A stretch of 56,756 nucleotides of DNA, taken from positions 16,355 to 73,110 of the forward strand of contig NZ_NMOJ01000092.1 of NCBI RefSeq assembly GCF_002251635.1, read 5' to 3'. The position numbers and the translations under genes are program-made. The notes beneath the pieces were generated by a model. It searched no databases. It was not told where the DNA came from and saw nothing but the letters and a program-made list of their open reading frames with translations. The DNA comes from Pseudomonas mandelii. Lineage in GTDB: Bacteria > Pseudomonadota > Gammaproteobacteria > Pseudomonadales > Pseudomonadaceae. The stretch's first letter is position 1, and each line of letters starts with the position of its first letter. Below are positions 45,201-51,701 of this stretch, one piece after another.

Positions 45201-45449
45201 CAACAGTTGCTGCGCTCGGGTCAGGTACTCAATGGTCGGATCGATCTTCTGCTGGACACAAAAGATGGCTGGGTGCTCATTGACCACAAATCCAACCCGG
45301 CGCCCGAAGCCCAGTGGAGGCGATTGGCCGAGGAACATGCGGGTCAGCTTGATGCTTACGCCCAAGCGATTGAGGCGGCATCGGGGCGGCCTGTCATCGC
45401 CGCATGGCTCTTTCTGCCGGTGGCCGCGGGAGCGATTCAGGTTTTTTAG
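42258..45449 (+). CDS. AddA-like UvrD-family helicase-nuclease
   Basis: This is a superfamily 1A helicase of about 1060 aa fused to a nuclease. Motif I is ISAGAGSGKTHR near the start; then come ATTFTRKAAAELRERV (Ia), LIMVDEFQDTSPMQ (II), WVGDIKQAIYGFRGSD (III), SWRSRTELV (IV), MTHHASKGLEWPVVILMDLA (V) and LLYVSMTRARDLLVI (VI). The C-terminal nuclease shows LNGRIDLLL and the D-x-K in VLIDHKSNP (near residue 1007), then GQLDAYAQAI. Start candidates are ATG 42258 (overlapping the previous stop) and ATG 42264 (better spaced from GGGAG); the frame also holds a TTG at 42249. It forms an AddAB-like pair with the preceding gene. Confidence 0.88.
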   Translation: MTMQTTAHITFISAGAGSGKTHRLTEILHQELLDQQVQPSGVIATTFTRKAAAELRERVRSHLLKQGQINLATAMGQARIGTVNSICGQLLERFAFEAGMPPEQRVLEENQAALLLNKAVDRVLDGERLDNLLAVARRLGLEDTYQQGDFANTNWRDELRKLLNQLRTNDIDLELSRGFATQNADDMLKHFPKPTKTDLSGELLHSIPEVLALLQAANSDKKNTEGYIALLTRFQYELQHDNARWSDWAKLAKEAPEAKLKPLVTTLSETIGRYAEHPDLHRDIRAYLEQVFGLAIDVLKVYEHSKREFGVLDFADQEHALLKLLDNPAVAQVLEDELDLIMVDEFQDTSPMQLAIFLKLSRFAKKVYWVGDIKQAIYGFRGSDCALMQAILKALPDMGGKKEVLPHSWRSRTELVELANDVFNKAFANSLETKDVELIPTRTDQLPGPAFANWVLDGKNAELQVNALAEGIGQLLASRYQVFDKTCQEARAVRLGDITVLCYSHSNVAKVTAALATLGIPCSTAQPGLLATAEATLALACLRRLNDPADTLATAQIISLTETEGPESWVAERLRYLNAGHPKAQWRELSLGEYSQHPLVAAVAQLRTDLPVLTPVEALQRLIAECDLPTRVSVWSTSTALAQKRLANLDALIDLAQQYEDLCRNGLGAASISGLLLWLDEIANAKNDALATPALDAVQVMTHHASKGLEWPVVILMDLARDISDRLWSVSAQSNSAFDPHKPLHDRFIRYWPWPLGKQKTVPLSETFEQTAIGLACRAEAVEEAKRLLYVSMTRARDLLVIARSSRKITGEWLDTVQAPWLMTPPGLSTLKLPNGKELRADCQTLTASDSPVPVAVIEQNLHWFAPVQVIQSRLPLGFQPSNGGARASTAGRNTCRIGTRIAFQGSPEMSALGTAIHASLCLSFTDPNCPLTLDEVQDLLQSHAVHEHVNASQVIAQQLALHAWIESHWPAAKAMAEYPVQQLLRSGQVLNGRIDLLLDTKDGWVLIDHKSNPAPEAQWRRLAEEHAGQLDAYAQAIEAASGRPVIAAWLFLPVAAGAIQVF

Positions 45450-45535
45450 CCGCCGGCGTGATTCCACATTCGCGTAAACGACCAATCACGGCGGTCGGGT
45501 TGATCTCGGCCGCTGACATCACTAGGAAAAAAACC

Positions 45536-45841
45536 ATGACGCTGTATGAATCAATCCTGCTGGAAGTGCACAACGGTGCGCTGAGCGAACCCTTTGAAGT
45601 GCAGGAACTGACTAGCGAACGTCGTCGGGTCATGTGCTCTGTAGAGCAGAAGCTGGTTGAAAAATATCGGATCGGATTCGAGTTCTTTATGGAATCGACG
45701 ATCGGGACGACCATCGCCAACTACGCGCAGGACGAGCAGACGGGGGTCGGCGGCTACAATGTCGAACAGGGTGCCGAAGCAAAGTACCTGCGAGTCAAGC
45801 CTGGCGTATACAAAGTAAAAGAACTGAATGGTGCGCTATAG
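45536..45841 (+). CDS. Hypothetical protein (101 aa)
   Basis: The product starts MTLYESILLEVHNGALSEPF and ends KPGVYKVKELNGAL; it is soluble, slightly acidic and without a domain I recognise. The frame extends upstream to 45404, overlapping the helicase gene, but that part lacks normal composition. The ATG at 45536 has only a weak AGGAAA site. It follows the helicase gene by 86 bp in the same direction and may belong to the operon. Confidence 0.55.
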   Translation: MTLYESILLEVHNGALSEPFEVQELTSERRRVMCSVEQKLVEKYRIGFEFFMESTIGTTIANYAQDEQTGVGGYNVEQGAEAKYLRVKPGVYKVKELNGAL

Positions 45842-45868
45842 CTGCTAGGCAAAGTTTCAGGCTCAGGA

Positions 45869-46066
45869 CTAACCAAATAATCGCTTTACTTTTGCCACGG
45901 CCACTTCCAGGGCCGTGGCTTGTTCCATCTTTACATCCCGACTTTTACAACGCGGGCAAACCTCAGGACAGTCTTCGAATCGCAAGACATCACTGAGCGG
46001 GACAACCGTTTGGCTCCAACCACAATCTTTGCAACGCATGGTGAAAGGACGCACTGGCCTGACCAT
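45869..46066 (-). CDS. Small zinc-ribbon protein (65 aa)
   Basis: Two CxxC pairs, MRCKDCGWS and EVCPRCKSRD, form a classic zinc ribbon (about residues 10-45), followed by a helix. A strong GAGGAG site precedes the ATG. It is convergent with the 101-aa gene and, on the minus strand, is the last of four unrecognised genes. Similar small ribbons occur widely and often bind nucleic acid or a protein partner; the role here is unknown. Confidence 0.75.
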   Translation of the reverse strand: MVRPVRPFTMRCKDCGWSQTVVPLSDVLRFEDCPEVCPRCKSRDVKMEQATALEVAVAKVKRLFG

Positions 46067-46179
46067 AGAAACTCCTCAATCTGTGGGCACTTACTCCAGA
46101 CTACAGCAGGGAGCGACAAGATGAGTCGTTAGCCGAAATCAGATCCGAGCCTAGCGATGCCGTTCATTGACAGAATGTC

Positions 46180-47157
46180 TTAGAAACCTCGAGCAATATG
46201 GCTTCGCGTCCATAGATGCCGACAGTCCTTGCACTCGAAATCCTGCGTCACCTCATGGTCCGTCACGGTCACCTGCCGTGACTTGCGCTGCCCTGTCAAT
46301 CTGTCGATGACAAGACGCTCCACGGATCGGACTTGATAAACCGCCTCATGATAGCGAACCATCTTTATCGCTCTACGGTGACAACTGGGACACTCTTTGT
46401 TTTTCTGGTGTTCGATCCAAAGGATCTGAAGATGGGGAATTAGCCAGCTTGAGGCGCTGAGCACTCCAGCGATGATCAACTGGTCCGTCGACTTGACCGA
46501 GAACGTGATGATCTCGAACGCGCCAAGCACGCACAGCCCACCAAAAAAACTGCCCCAGAGTACAGCCCAGAGCAGTCGATATTTGCACAATTGCCGATAG
46601 CGCGACTCGCGGCTGGCATTCTGTTCAGCGAACGTTGTGTCTTCTGTCCGTACGGCTACGCCACTGACGGCTGACAAATACTCGTCACCATCGAAAGCGT
46701 TGTTATAGAACTGCTGAGCCTGCAACTGTAGTTGGGCACAAAACTCGTCCGGAAGAACCGTGTGCTCATTTTTCTCGTCAGATTGAAGCTTGAGCTTCAG
46801 TACTTTGGCATCACACAGACAGCGAAGAACCTTTTCAGATGGCTCGATGAAAAACATACCGACTTCGAAGAAACTCCCCCCTCGAAATTCGCTGCTTTTG
46901 CCTGTCAGGTACTTCAACTCGATCCGCCGACCATCGACCAACAAGGTCAATTGAGAGGGCAGCCAGCCGCCCGGGCGCGAGGTCTTTATCTCAACATCAA
47001 GAATCATGCGGTCTGAAGCAGGACGAATATTGCGGCGCCACGAGAAGGTGATTTCATTCTTTCCAGAACGATACCGGCAGTGACGCAGGTGCTGAATCGT
47101 GGTGAGACCATCGAACTCATCACGTTCGACGGACACAAAATCGGACTTGATGTCCAT
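46180..47157 (-). CDS. Membrane protein with C-terminal zinc ribbon (unrecognised)
   Basis: The 325-aa protein has a soluble N-terminal half rich in beta-type sequence (about 1-190), two transmembrane helices (LLWAVLWGSFFGGLCVLGAF and, after a short loop, LIIAGVLSASSWLIPHLQIL), and a cytoplasmic C-terminal part with a CPSC ... CKDC zinc ribbon. I chose the ATG at 47157, preceded by AAGGGG; the frame is open to 47184. No family is recognised. The membrane plus zinc-ribbon build next to other unknown genes suggests a sensor or effector, but that is a guess. Confidence 0.7.
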   Translation of the reverse strand: MDIKSDFVSVERDEFDGLTTIQHLRHCRYRSGKNEITFSWRRNIRPASDRMILDVEIKTSRPGGWLPSQLTLLVDGRRIELKYLTGKSSEFRGGSFFEVGMFFIEPSEKVLRCLCDAKVLKLKLQSDEKNEHTVLPDEFCAQLQLQAQQFYNNAFDGDEYLSAVSGVAVRTEDTTFAEQNASRESRYRQLCKYRLLWAVLWGSFFGGLCVLGAFEIITFSVKSTDQLIIAGVLSASSWLIPHLQILWIEHQKNKECPSCHRRAIKMVRYHEAVYQVRSVERLVIDRLTGQRKSRQVTVTDHEVTQDFECKDCRHLWTRSHIARGF

Positions 47158-47238
47158 CAAGACACCCCTTGCAGACTGATACACAGTTGAAGCTCGTTAA
47201 ACACCGCATCCGTATTGAATACTGGGCTGCTGGGTGTT

Positions 47239-47610
47239 TTACGGTCCTGTGTCCGGTTTCTTGGCGCGTGCCTCTGCCAGCATCTCGTCCAGTTGAGCCA
47301 GCAAATCATCTGCGCTGATCTCTACAAACTCCCCGCATGATGCGGCCAAGATCTTCTCGGCGAATTCAGCGCTGTACTCCGGGTGAGGGTAGTCCGGGTC
47401 AGTTTTATCGATTGCTGTGAAGCACCACTCGCCGCCCACTTCCTGGCCCATAAGGCTATCGGCCTCTTGCAGGCCAAATAGCGTGGATTGATACTTCGCA
47501 TCACAAAGATTTGGGTATGCCTGCATCACGGCCTTTCTCAAGTCACCAGCGCTGATTCCGTCAGCGGCGAGCTGCATAATCAAAGCCTGCAACGGATTCA
47601 TGTCACGCAT
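47239..47610 (-). CDS. Hypothetical acidic protein (123 aa)
   Basis: The product starts MRDMNPLQALIMQLAADGIS and is acidic, mostly helical, without recognised domain. Its N-terminal 45 residues (ISAGDLRKAVMQAYPNL) could form a small HTH-like helix bundle, which is speculative. The ATG at 47610 has GAGGTACAGG upstream; an ATG 9 bp later is also possible. It lies between the zinc-ribbon membrane gene and the 286-aa gene, all on the minus strand. Confidence 0.6.
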   Translation of the reverse strand: MRDMNPLQALIMQLAADGISAGDLRKAVMQAYPNLCDAKYQSTLFGLQEADSLMGQEVGGEWCFTAIDKTDPDYPHPEYSAEFAEKILAASCGEFVEISADDLLAQLDEMLAEARAKKPDTGP

Positions 47611-47697
47611 CCTGTACCTCACTCATTCAGAATGACCTCCCCGCCAAGCAAAGGGGAGGAAGTTGTCGACCAGGTTTTAAGCCGCAAAAGCTGGACG

Positions 47698-48558
47698 CTA
47701 ATCGCCCAAGTCGTAGCCAATCATGAAGAGTGCAGCCTCCAGTGCGCGCAGCGGGTCATTCGGAGAGGGAACCACATGGAAACGGCTGCCGGCGGCGTCT
47801 GGATGCGCCAGGACCGCACTCAATACCCAACTGGCGCGCATATTCCACATTGCGTGATGGTGACCTGAGCGCAAGCCCTTGAACTTAAGCCCGCCGGTAC
47901 CAGGGTCGCGGCGCTTGGGAGCGAGCGTATTTTCTCCTTCCTTGGCAGCTGCCCAAGGGAAGCACAGCGCTTCAGGTACCTTGGACAGCCCATGCGCTTG
48001 GCAATGCTTCACGACCAACCAGCCCAGACCTGCCGCAACACGGCTGTCGTAGATGATGAAGTCCTTACAAAGCAAGGAGTAGACTTTGGTCATCCCAGAA
48101 TTGAAGCGAAGGCTTTTCGAACGCAAGACAGGTGCCTGATCGTCGCCGGCAACTATCGCAGCTTGTACGCCTTGCAGCATTCGGCCAAGCCCCACATTAT
48201 TCACCTTCAGCCAGTCCGCATTGCGGGCCATAACGCCGCCCCAGCGCATGACGTCGACGGCTGCCTCAAGAGTGTGTGAGTCGCTCCCAGTAGCGCTTAC
48301 CAGATCCTGACGCAAGGCGGACAAAGCGATCCCGTTGCTGCTGGAACATACGCCTGGATTGAATCCCAAGCGGGCATTACCCGGGTGATTCCAACGGTAG
48401 TTTTCGAAGGCGTTATACAGGCTGCTGCATGTCCATTTCTCACCGCTACGACGATTGACGTACTGGTGCTTGAAACACGACTCAGAATTGAGCTCAGAGG
48501 CCAGCCAGCGGATGAATCCAGAAACGTGGGGAAGGGCTAGATAGGTTTGGCTGTTCAT
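47698..48558 (-). CDS. Unrecognised 286-aa protein divergent from WYL regulator
   Basis: The start at 48558 has a good GGAG site; the longer frame to 48666 overlaps the divergent WYL gene. I see no firm domain. One segment, LRFNSGMTKVYSLLCKDFII followed by YDSRVAAGLGWLV, faintly recalls the helix-hairpin-helix region of DNA-glycosylase-like proteins; I give it little weight. GLRSGHHHAMWNMRASWVLS is a distinctive motif that should help a search. It is the first gene of the minus-strand unknown cluster and shares a 100-bp promoter region with the WYL regulator. Confidence 0.7.
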   Translation of the reverse strand: MNSQTYLALPHVSGFIRWLASELNSESCFKHQYVNRRSGEKWTCSSLYNAFENYRWNHPGNARLGFNPGVCSSSNGIALSALRQDLVSATGSDSHTLEAAVDVMRWGGVMARNADWLKVNNVGLGRMLQGVQAAIVAGDDQAPVLRSKSLRFNSGMTKVYSLLCKDFIIYDSRVAAGLGWLVVKHCQAHGLSKVPEALCFPWAAAKEGENTLAPKRRDPGTGGLKFKGLRSGHHHAMWNMRASWVLSAVLAHPDAAGSRFHVVPSPNDPLRALEAALFMIGYDLGD

Positions 48559-48572
48559 GAAATGCTCCTGTG

Positions 48573-48608
48573 GGCTGGCGCTTGTAGTCGCAGGATTGCT
48601 TGCCAGCC
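48573..48608. promoter_or_regulatory. Inverted repeat in divergent promoter region (third WYL gene)
   Basis: GGCTGGC (48573-48579) and GCCAGCC (48602-48608) are perfect 7-bp arms with a 22-bp spacer, between the divergent 286-aa gene and the WYL regulator. A regulator-binding site is plausible by position only. Confidence 0.35.
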
Positions 48609-48658
48609 AGAACATAGTCCCAGCAGATAAACCCACTTTTTGTCCCTGAGCTTCTGCC

Positions 48659-49732
48659 ATGATCAATCATCACCGACGCCGCACCACTTTGCGCAAAATC
48701 CTCCAACGCTATGGCAAGTCTATGTCGACGGCGGATATCCACAGTGAACTATGTCGGTGGTTCGATGATTCCAGTCTCCATATAAAAACCACACTGCGTG
48801 ACCTCCAGGCTCTGACCGCAGCCGAGTTTGTAGCCAAAGGTGACGCTGGCTCGGATAAAAAATCAAAATACTGGAAATCCGGTCGTGGCAGCTTCGACTT
48901 GACGCTTTCCCCCACAGAGGCAATGACGTTGGCAGCTATTTTCGACCACGCAGAGCGCTTCGGCTTCAAGGCCCACACAGAACAACTTGTCGATTTACGC
49001 GAATACGCAACCACGGAAATGACGAAGCGCTCCACGCGAACACATGTGTGGACAAAGCGAATCACTACTGGGACCCGATTTACGCTGCTCAGGCCAGGTA
49101 AATATGATCCTGCACACCTAACCAGAATCCAACAGGCCATTCTGGACGATGCTTCGCTTGAGGTGACCTACCTGCCAAGAGACGCCAGCGGCGTCGAATG
49201 CATCTACTTACTCAAACCCTTGGCCCTCTCATATCAGGATTCAAACGTCTATCTGTCGGCATACGTGCTCGAGGAGCAATGGCCGGAGGGGCATACGCCT
49301 TCACCAAACACCCGCCGCGGCAAGTACAGCAGCAACGGTCCCAAGACGATGTGCGCCCTCATGCTGCATCGAATGGTAGAGGTCAAAGCGAGTTGGCTAA
49401 AAATAGCTGACCCGGAAAACTACGACGTCAATTCGCTTGAAGCCCAAAAGCACCTCATGACAATACACGGCGATGACCCCGTACAACTCAAACTACGTCT
49501 TGGCCCCAACCTGCAAAATCGGCTTACCGAGAACCCGTTGGCTGAAGACCAGGTCGTAGTGCAATACGCCGATGACAAGTGGGACTTGAGTTGCACTCTC
49601 CACGACACCCAAGGCCTACGCCTGTTCCTGCTCAGCAATGCTGGGGATATTGAAGTGCTCGAGCCCCCGTTAATCCGAGCGCACGTGCGCGATACTCTTC
49701 GTCGCGCAGCGAGTGTATACGCTGGCGATTAA
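48659..49732 (+). CDS. WYL-domain regulator divergent from unknown cluster
   Basis: The protein has an N-terminal HTH (RRTTLRKILQRYGKSMSTAD, then IKTTLRDLQALTAAEF), a WYL domain (about 160-250; DDASLEVTYLPRDASGVE, KPLALSYQDSNVYLSAYVLE, LHRMVEVKA) and a C-terminal WCX-like region ending RDTLRRAASVY. It is the third WYL protein of the island and only distantly similar to the other two by eye. Its divergent arrangement with the gene at 48558 suggests that it controls the 45869-48558 cluster. Confidence 0.82.
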   Translation: MINHHRRRTTLRKILQRYGKSMSTADIHSELCRWFDDSSLHIKTTLRDLQALTAAEFVAKGDAGSDKKSKYWKSGRGSFDLTLSPTEAMTLAAIFDHAERFGFKAHTEQLVDLREYATTEMTKRSTRTHVWTKRITTGTRFTLLRPGKYDPAHLTRIQQAILDDASLEVTYLPRDASGVECIYLLKPLALSYQDSNVYLSAYVLEEQWPEGHTPSPNTRRGKYSSNGPKTMCALMLHRMVEVKASWLKIADPENYDVNSLEAQKHLMTIHGDDPVQLKLRLGPNLQNRLTENPLAEDQVVVQYADDKWDLSCTLHDTQGLRLFLLSNAGDIEVLEPPLIRAHVRDTLRRAASVYAGD

Positions 49733-49815
49733 TTGCCTGGCCACAGATTTGATGTAATGTTGGCTGAGGGTTTCAACCACATCACCAATTAGGATGGTTC
49801 CCTAACTGAAATGGT

Positions 49816-49837
49816 GGTATCGCCCCCTAGCGATACC
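49816..49837 (+). terminator. Stem-loop after the third WYL gene
   Basis: GGTATCGC (49816-49823) pairs perfectly with GCGATACC (49830-49837) around CCCCTA, 83 bp past the WYL stop. There is only TT behind it, so termination efficiency is uncertain. Confidence 0.4.
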
Positions 49838-49887
49838 TTACGGTGAAGATTTTGATTATCCTTCACCACCACGTAGCTATTCCGTTC

Positions 49888-50115
49888 CTAGTCGACCAAT
49901 TGCTGCTCCATGGCCGTCAGGTCGAGCAGCATCTGCTGGAAATGCCCCCAGTCGAAGAAGTACTCCCCCGCGCCTTGGCTATAGGTGTGGCCCCCATAGG
50001 CGATCAGCCATTCGATCTGCTGCATACGGATGCGACGCTGCACTGCGTGTGCCGGTGAGTTCCATTTCGATGCTCCTTTGTCCGACGTCGATCCGAGGCC
50101 CGTCAGGTTGGTCAT
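49888..50115 (-). CDS. Small hypothetical protein (75 aa)
   Basis: From the ATG at 50115 the product ends GAGEYFFDWGHFQQMLLDL followed by TAMEQQLVD and contains RRIRMQQIEWLIAYGGHTYS, a composition that reads like a real small globular protein. The frame is open to 50196. No clear ribosome site is visible and I recognise no family. It lies between the WYL gene and the Gp2-like gene, on the minus strand. Confidence 0.45.
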   Translation of the reverse strand: MTNLTGLGSTSDKGASKWNSPAHAVQRRIRMQQIEWLIAYGGHTYSQGAGEYFFDWGHFQQMLLDLTAMEQQLVD

Positions 50116-50289
50116 CCGTGACCGGCTGGCTCCGCGCCTGACCACATCAAGTGGATATATCTTCAGGATATGTCGCCATTCTGGACACACTAACAACGCG
50201 CGCCTGCTTTCACTGACGCCGGGGCCGTGAGGAAAACAAACAACACTGGATCGAACGCCACCATGGTGATGATCAGCTAAACCATTAGC

Positions 50290-50958
50290 TTACCCCCGGC
50301 TGCATCCGAAGCCATGGGATCCATCGCCATAACGCTTTGTCGCAGCTTTGCAGAGGTAGCTCGCGCGTCGAAACAGTTCAGGCAACTGATCCACATTCCC
50401 TGGCCGGACATTCCGATCTACTCGGAATTCTGCGTTAGGCGGGATATGTACCAAGCCCCGCACTTGCTCAACCTCGCACTTCAGTGCACTGGCCCAAGCT
50501 TCTTGCATACGGCTGATCATGTTGGGCCTCTGTGGCTGCAATCGCCCTACTGTGTAGTAAGCGTCTCTGTTCAGCAGAATCAACAGGTGGTAATGCGGTC
50601 GCCCTCCACAGCCCACCTCCCTCGCCCATACGTAACGCACCCTGCAGTCATGGGCGTACTTGTTCTGCTCACGCGCCTTATCACGGTTATGCTCAATTTT
50701 CGCTTTGAACGACTCGATGAACCTACTGATCACACGATTTGACAAAGCGTCATCTGGAAACCCCATCAGACGCGAAAGACGTAAATCCACCCTGAATGCA
50801 ATCACCCTAGGATACTGATCAAGGGCAAGGTTAATGGTGCGATTCAGCGCTTCAAGGTACCCAAGTATAAAAGGTCCTTTTTCAACCATTATCGGCAGGC
50901 CTTGAAACGTAGCTGCTGAGTACAAACGAAGATTACGATTTTCGGAGAAACGAAGCAT
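50290..50958 (-). CDS. Inovirus Gp2-type / YagK-YfjJ-like replication protein
   Basis: The 222-aa protein resembles the inovirus Gp2/YagK-YfjJ family found in phage satellites and integrative elements, related to HUH-type replication initiators. Visible are VIAFRVDLRLSRLMGF, the R-Y-V-W-A-R-E segment, GRPHYHLLILLNRDAYYTVG with its HxH-like PHYH motif, and ASYLCKAATKRYGDGSHGFG at the end. It is the expected kind of gene for the non-integrase end of a P4-like satellite. An exact palindrome lies just upstream. Replication function is inferred from family. Confidence 0.82.
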   Translation of the reverse strand: MLRFSENRNLRLYSAATFQGLPIMVEKGPFILGYLEALNRTINLALDQYPRVIAFRVDLRLSRLMGFPDDALSNRVISRFIESFKAKIEHNRDKAREQNKYAHDCRVRYVWAREVGCGGRPHYHLLILLNRDAYYTVGRLQPQRPNMISRMQEAWASALKCEVEQVRGLVHIPPNAEFRVDRNVRPGNVDQLPELFRRASYLCKAATKRYGDGSHGFGCSRG

Positions 50959-50974
50959 GGTTACTGCCTACTTT

Positions 50975-50995
50975 ACTGAAGATCATATCTTCAGT
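50975..50995. promoter_or_regulatory. Perfect palindrome upstream of the Gp2-like gene
   Basis: ACTGAAGAT (50975-50983) and ATCTTCAGT (50987-50995) are perfect 9-bp arms around CAT, 16 bp before the start codon of the Gp2-like gene on the minus strand. It is well placed as an operator. TATCTTCAGGATAT near 50158-50171 partly repeats its half-site. Confidence 0.5.
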
Positions 50996-51336
50996 CAGCT
51001 CGGTAGTTATTTACACGCTCAACATAGCCCATTGAGCCAGACTTCAATGAGTCGCTCACACTAACAACACCAATGACGTCTACCTATGCCATACTGCCAT
51101 TTGCTAGGCATTGATCAGACAACCATCACAGATACCCTTTGAAGGGATATCTATGCCCTTAACCTAATTGCTCAACATGCATCTCTACATAAATGATAGA
51201 CTTGAGTTATTAGAAGATAACAATTCAAACACTAAAGCATATTACCCGCACCGAAAAACTCATCACTTGAAACACAAGGGGAAGTTAAACATTCCTGTTC
51301 AGGACCAAGGAAACCAACACAACCAAAAGGTCCGGC
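50996..51336. other. Intergenic region without supported gene
   Basis: The stretch between the gp2-like promoter and the alpA terminator contains a 75-codon plus-strand frame (51168-51395) that runs through the terminator hairpin, lacks a ribosome site and has a Lys/His-rich composition. I do not accept it as a gene. Nothing else is evident. Confidence 0.5.
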
Positions 51337-51379
51337 AAAAAAAACATCATGCCCGGAAATCAACCGGGCATGATGTTTT
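51337..51379 (-). terminator. Strong rho-independent terminator behind alpA
   Basis: AAAACATCATGCCCGG (51341-51356) and CCGGGCATGATGTTTT (51364-51379) form a perfect 16-bp stem with a 7-nt loop. On the minus strand the stem runs into eight T residues (complement of A 51337-51344), so it terminates transcription from alpA, which ends 65 bp upstream. On the plus strand only four T residues follow. Confidence 0.9.
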
Positions 51380-51443
51380 CATTGAAAGCAAATGAAATCT
51401 AAAAAGCAAGACCAGATATCGCAAGCATGCTAATCAACCCTAA

Positions 51444-51623
51444 CTAATTGCGTTCTGCTACCCTAGCCTGAATCCACGCAAAAACTTCAGACTCTACCCA
51501 CCCGACACTTCGACCGCCCAGCGGAATGGGCTTAGGGAATATCCCTTCTGCAATGTACTTATATACCGTCGACCGGGCCAGACCTGTTATCTCAACAACC
51601 ATTTTCATTCGTAGTATGCGCAT
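51444..51623 (-). CDS. AlpA-family transcriptional regulator / excision factor
   Basis: This 59-aa protein is a typical AlpA: MRILRMKMVVEITGLARSTV, YKYIAEGIFPKPIPLGGRSV and WVESEVFAWIQARVAERN. AlpA proteins bind DNA through a winged helix and activate integrase expression or excision of P4-like elements and cryptic prophages. The ATG at 51623 follows GAGGAG. Together with the P4-type integrase at the other end, it gives the island a P4-satellite-like mobility core. Confidence 0.92.
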   Translation of the reverse strand: MRILRMKMVVEITGLARSTVYKYIAEGIFPKPIPLGGRSVGWVESEVFAWIQARVAERN

Positions 51624-51701
51624 GACCAACTCCTCAAATCCGTACACAGGATCTGGGAAGCCCATAAAGTTTTACTGCCCACCACCAATCTGCCGAATGT
51701 C

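Noticed and set aside
45893-45918. GCCACGGCC / GGCCGTGGC stem near the end of two convergent genes
   Set aside because: It lies inside the coding sequence of the 65-aa zinc-ribbon gene and lacks a T-tract, so I do not call it a terminator.
51168-51395. 75-codon plus-strand frame
   Set aside because: It runs through the alpA terminator hairpin, has no ribosome site and a Lys/His-rich composition typical of chance frames.
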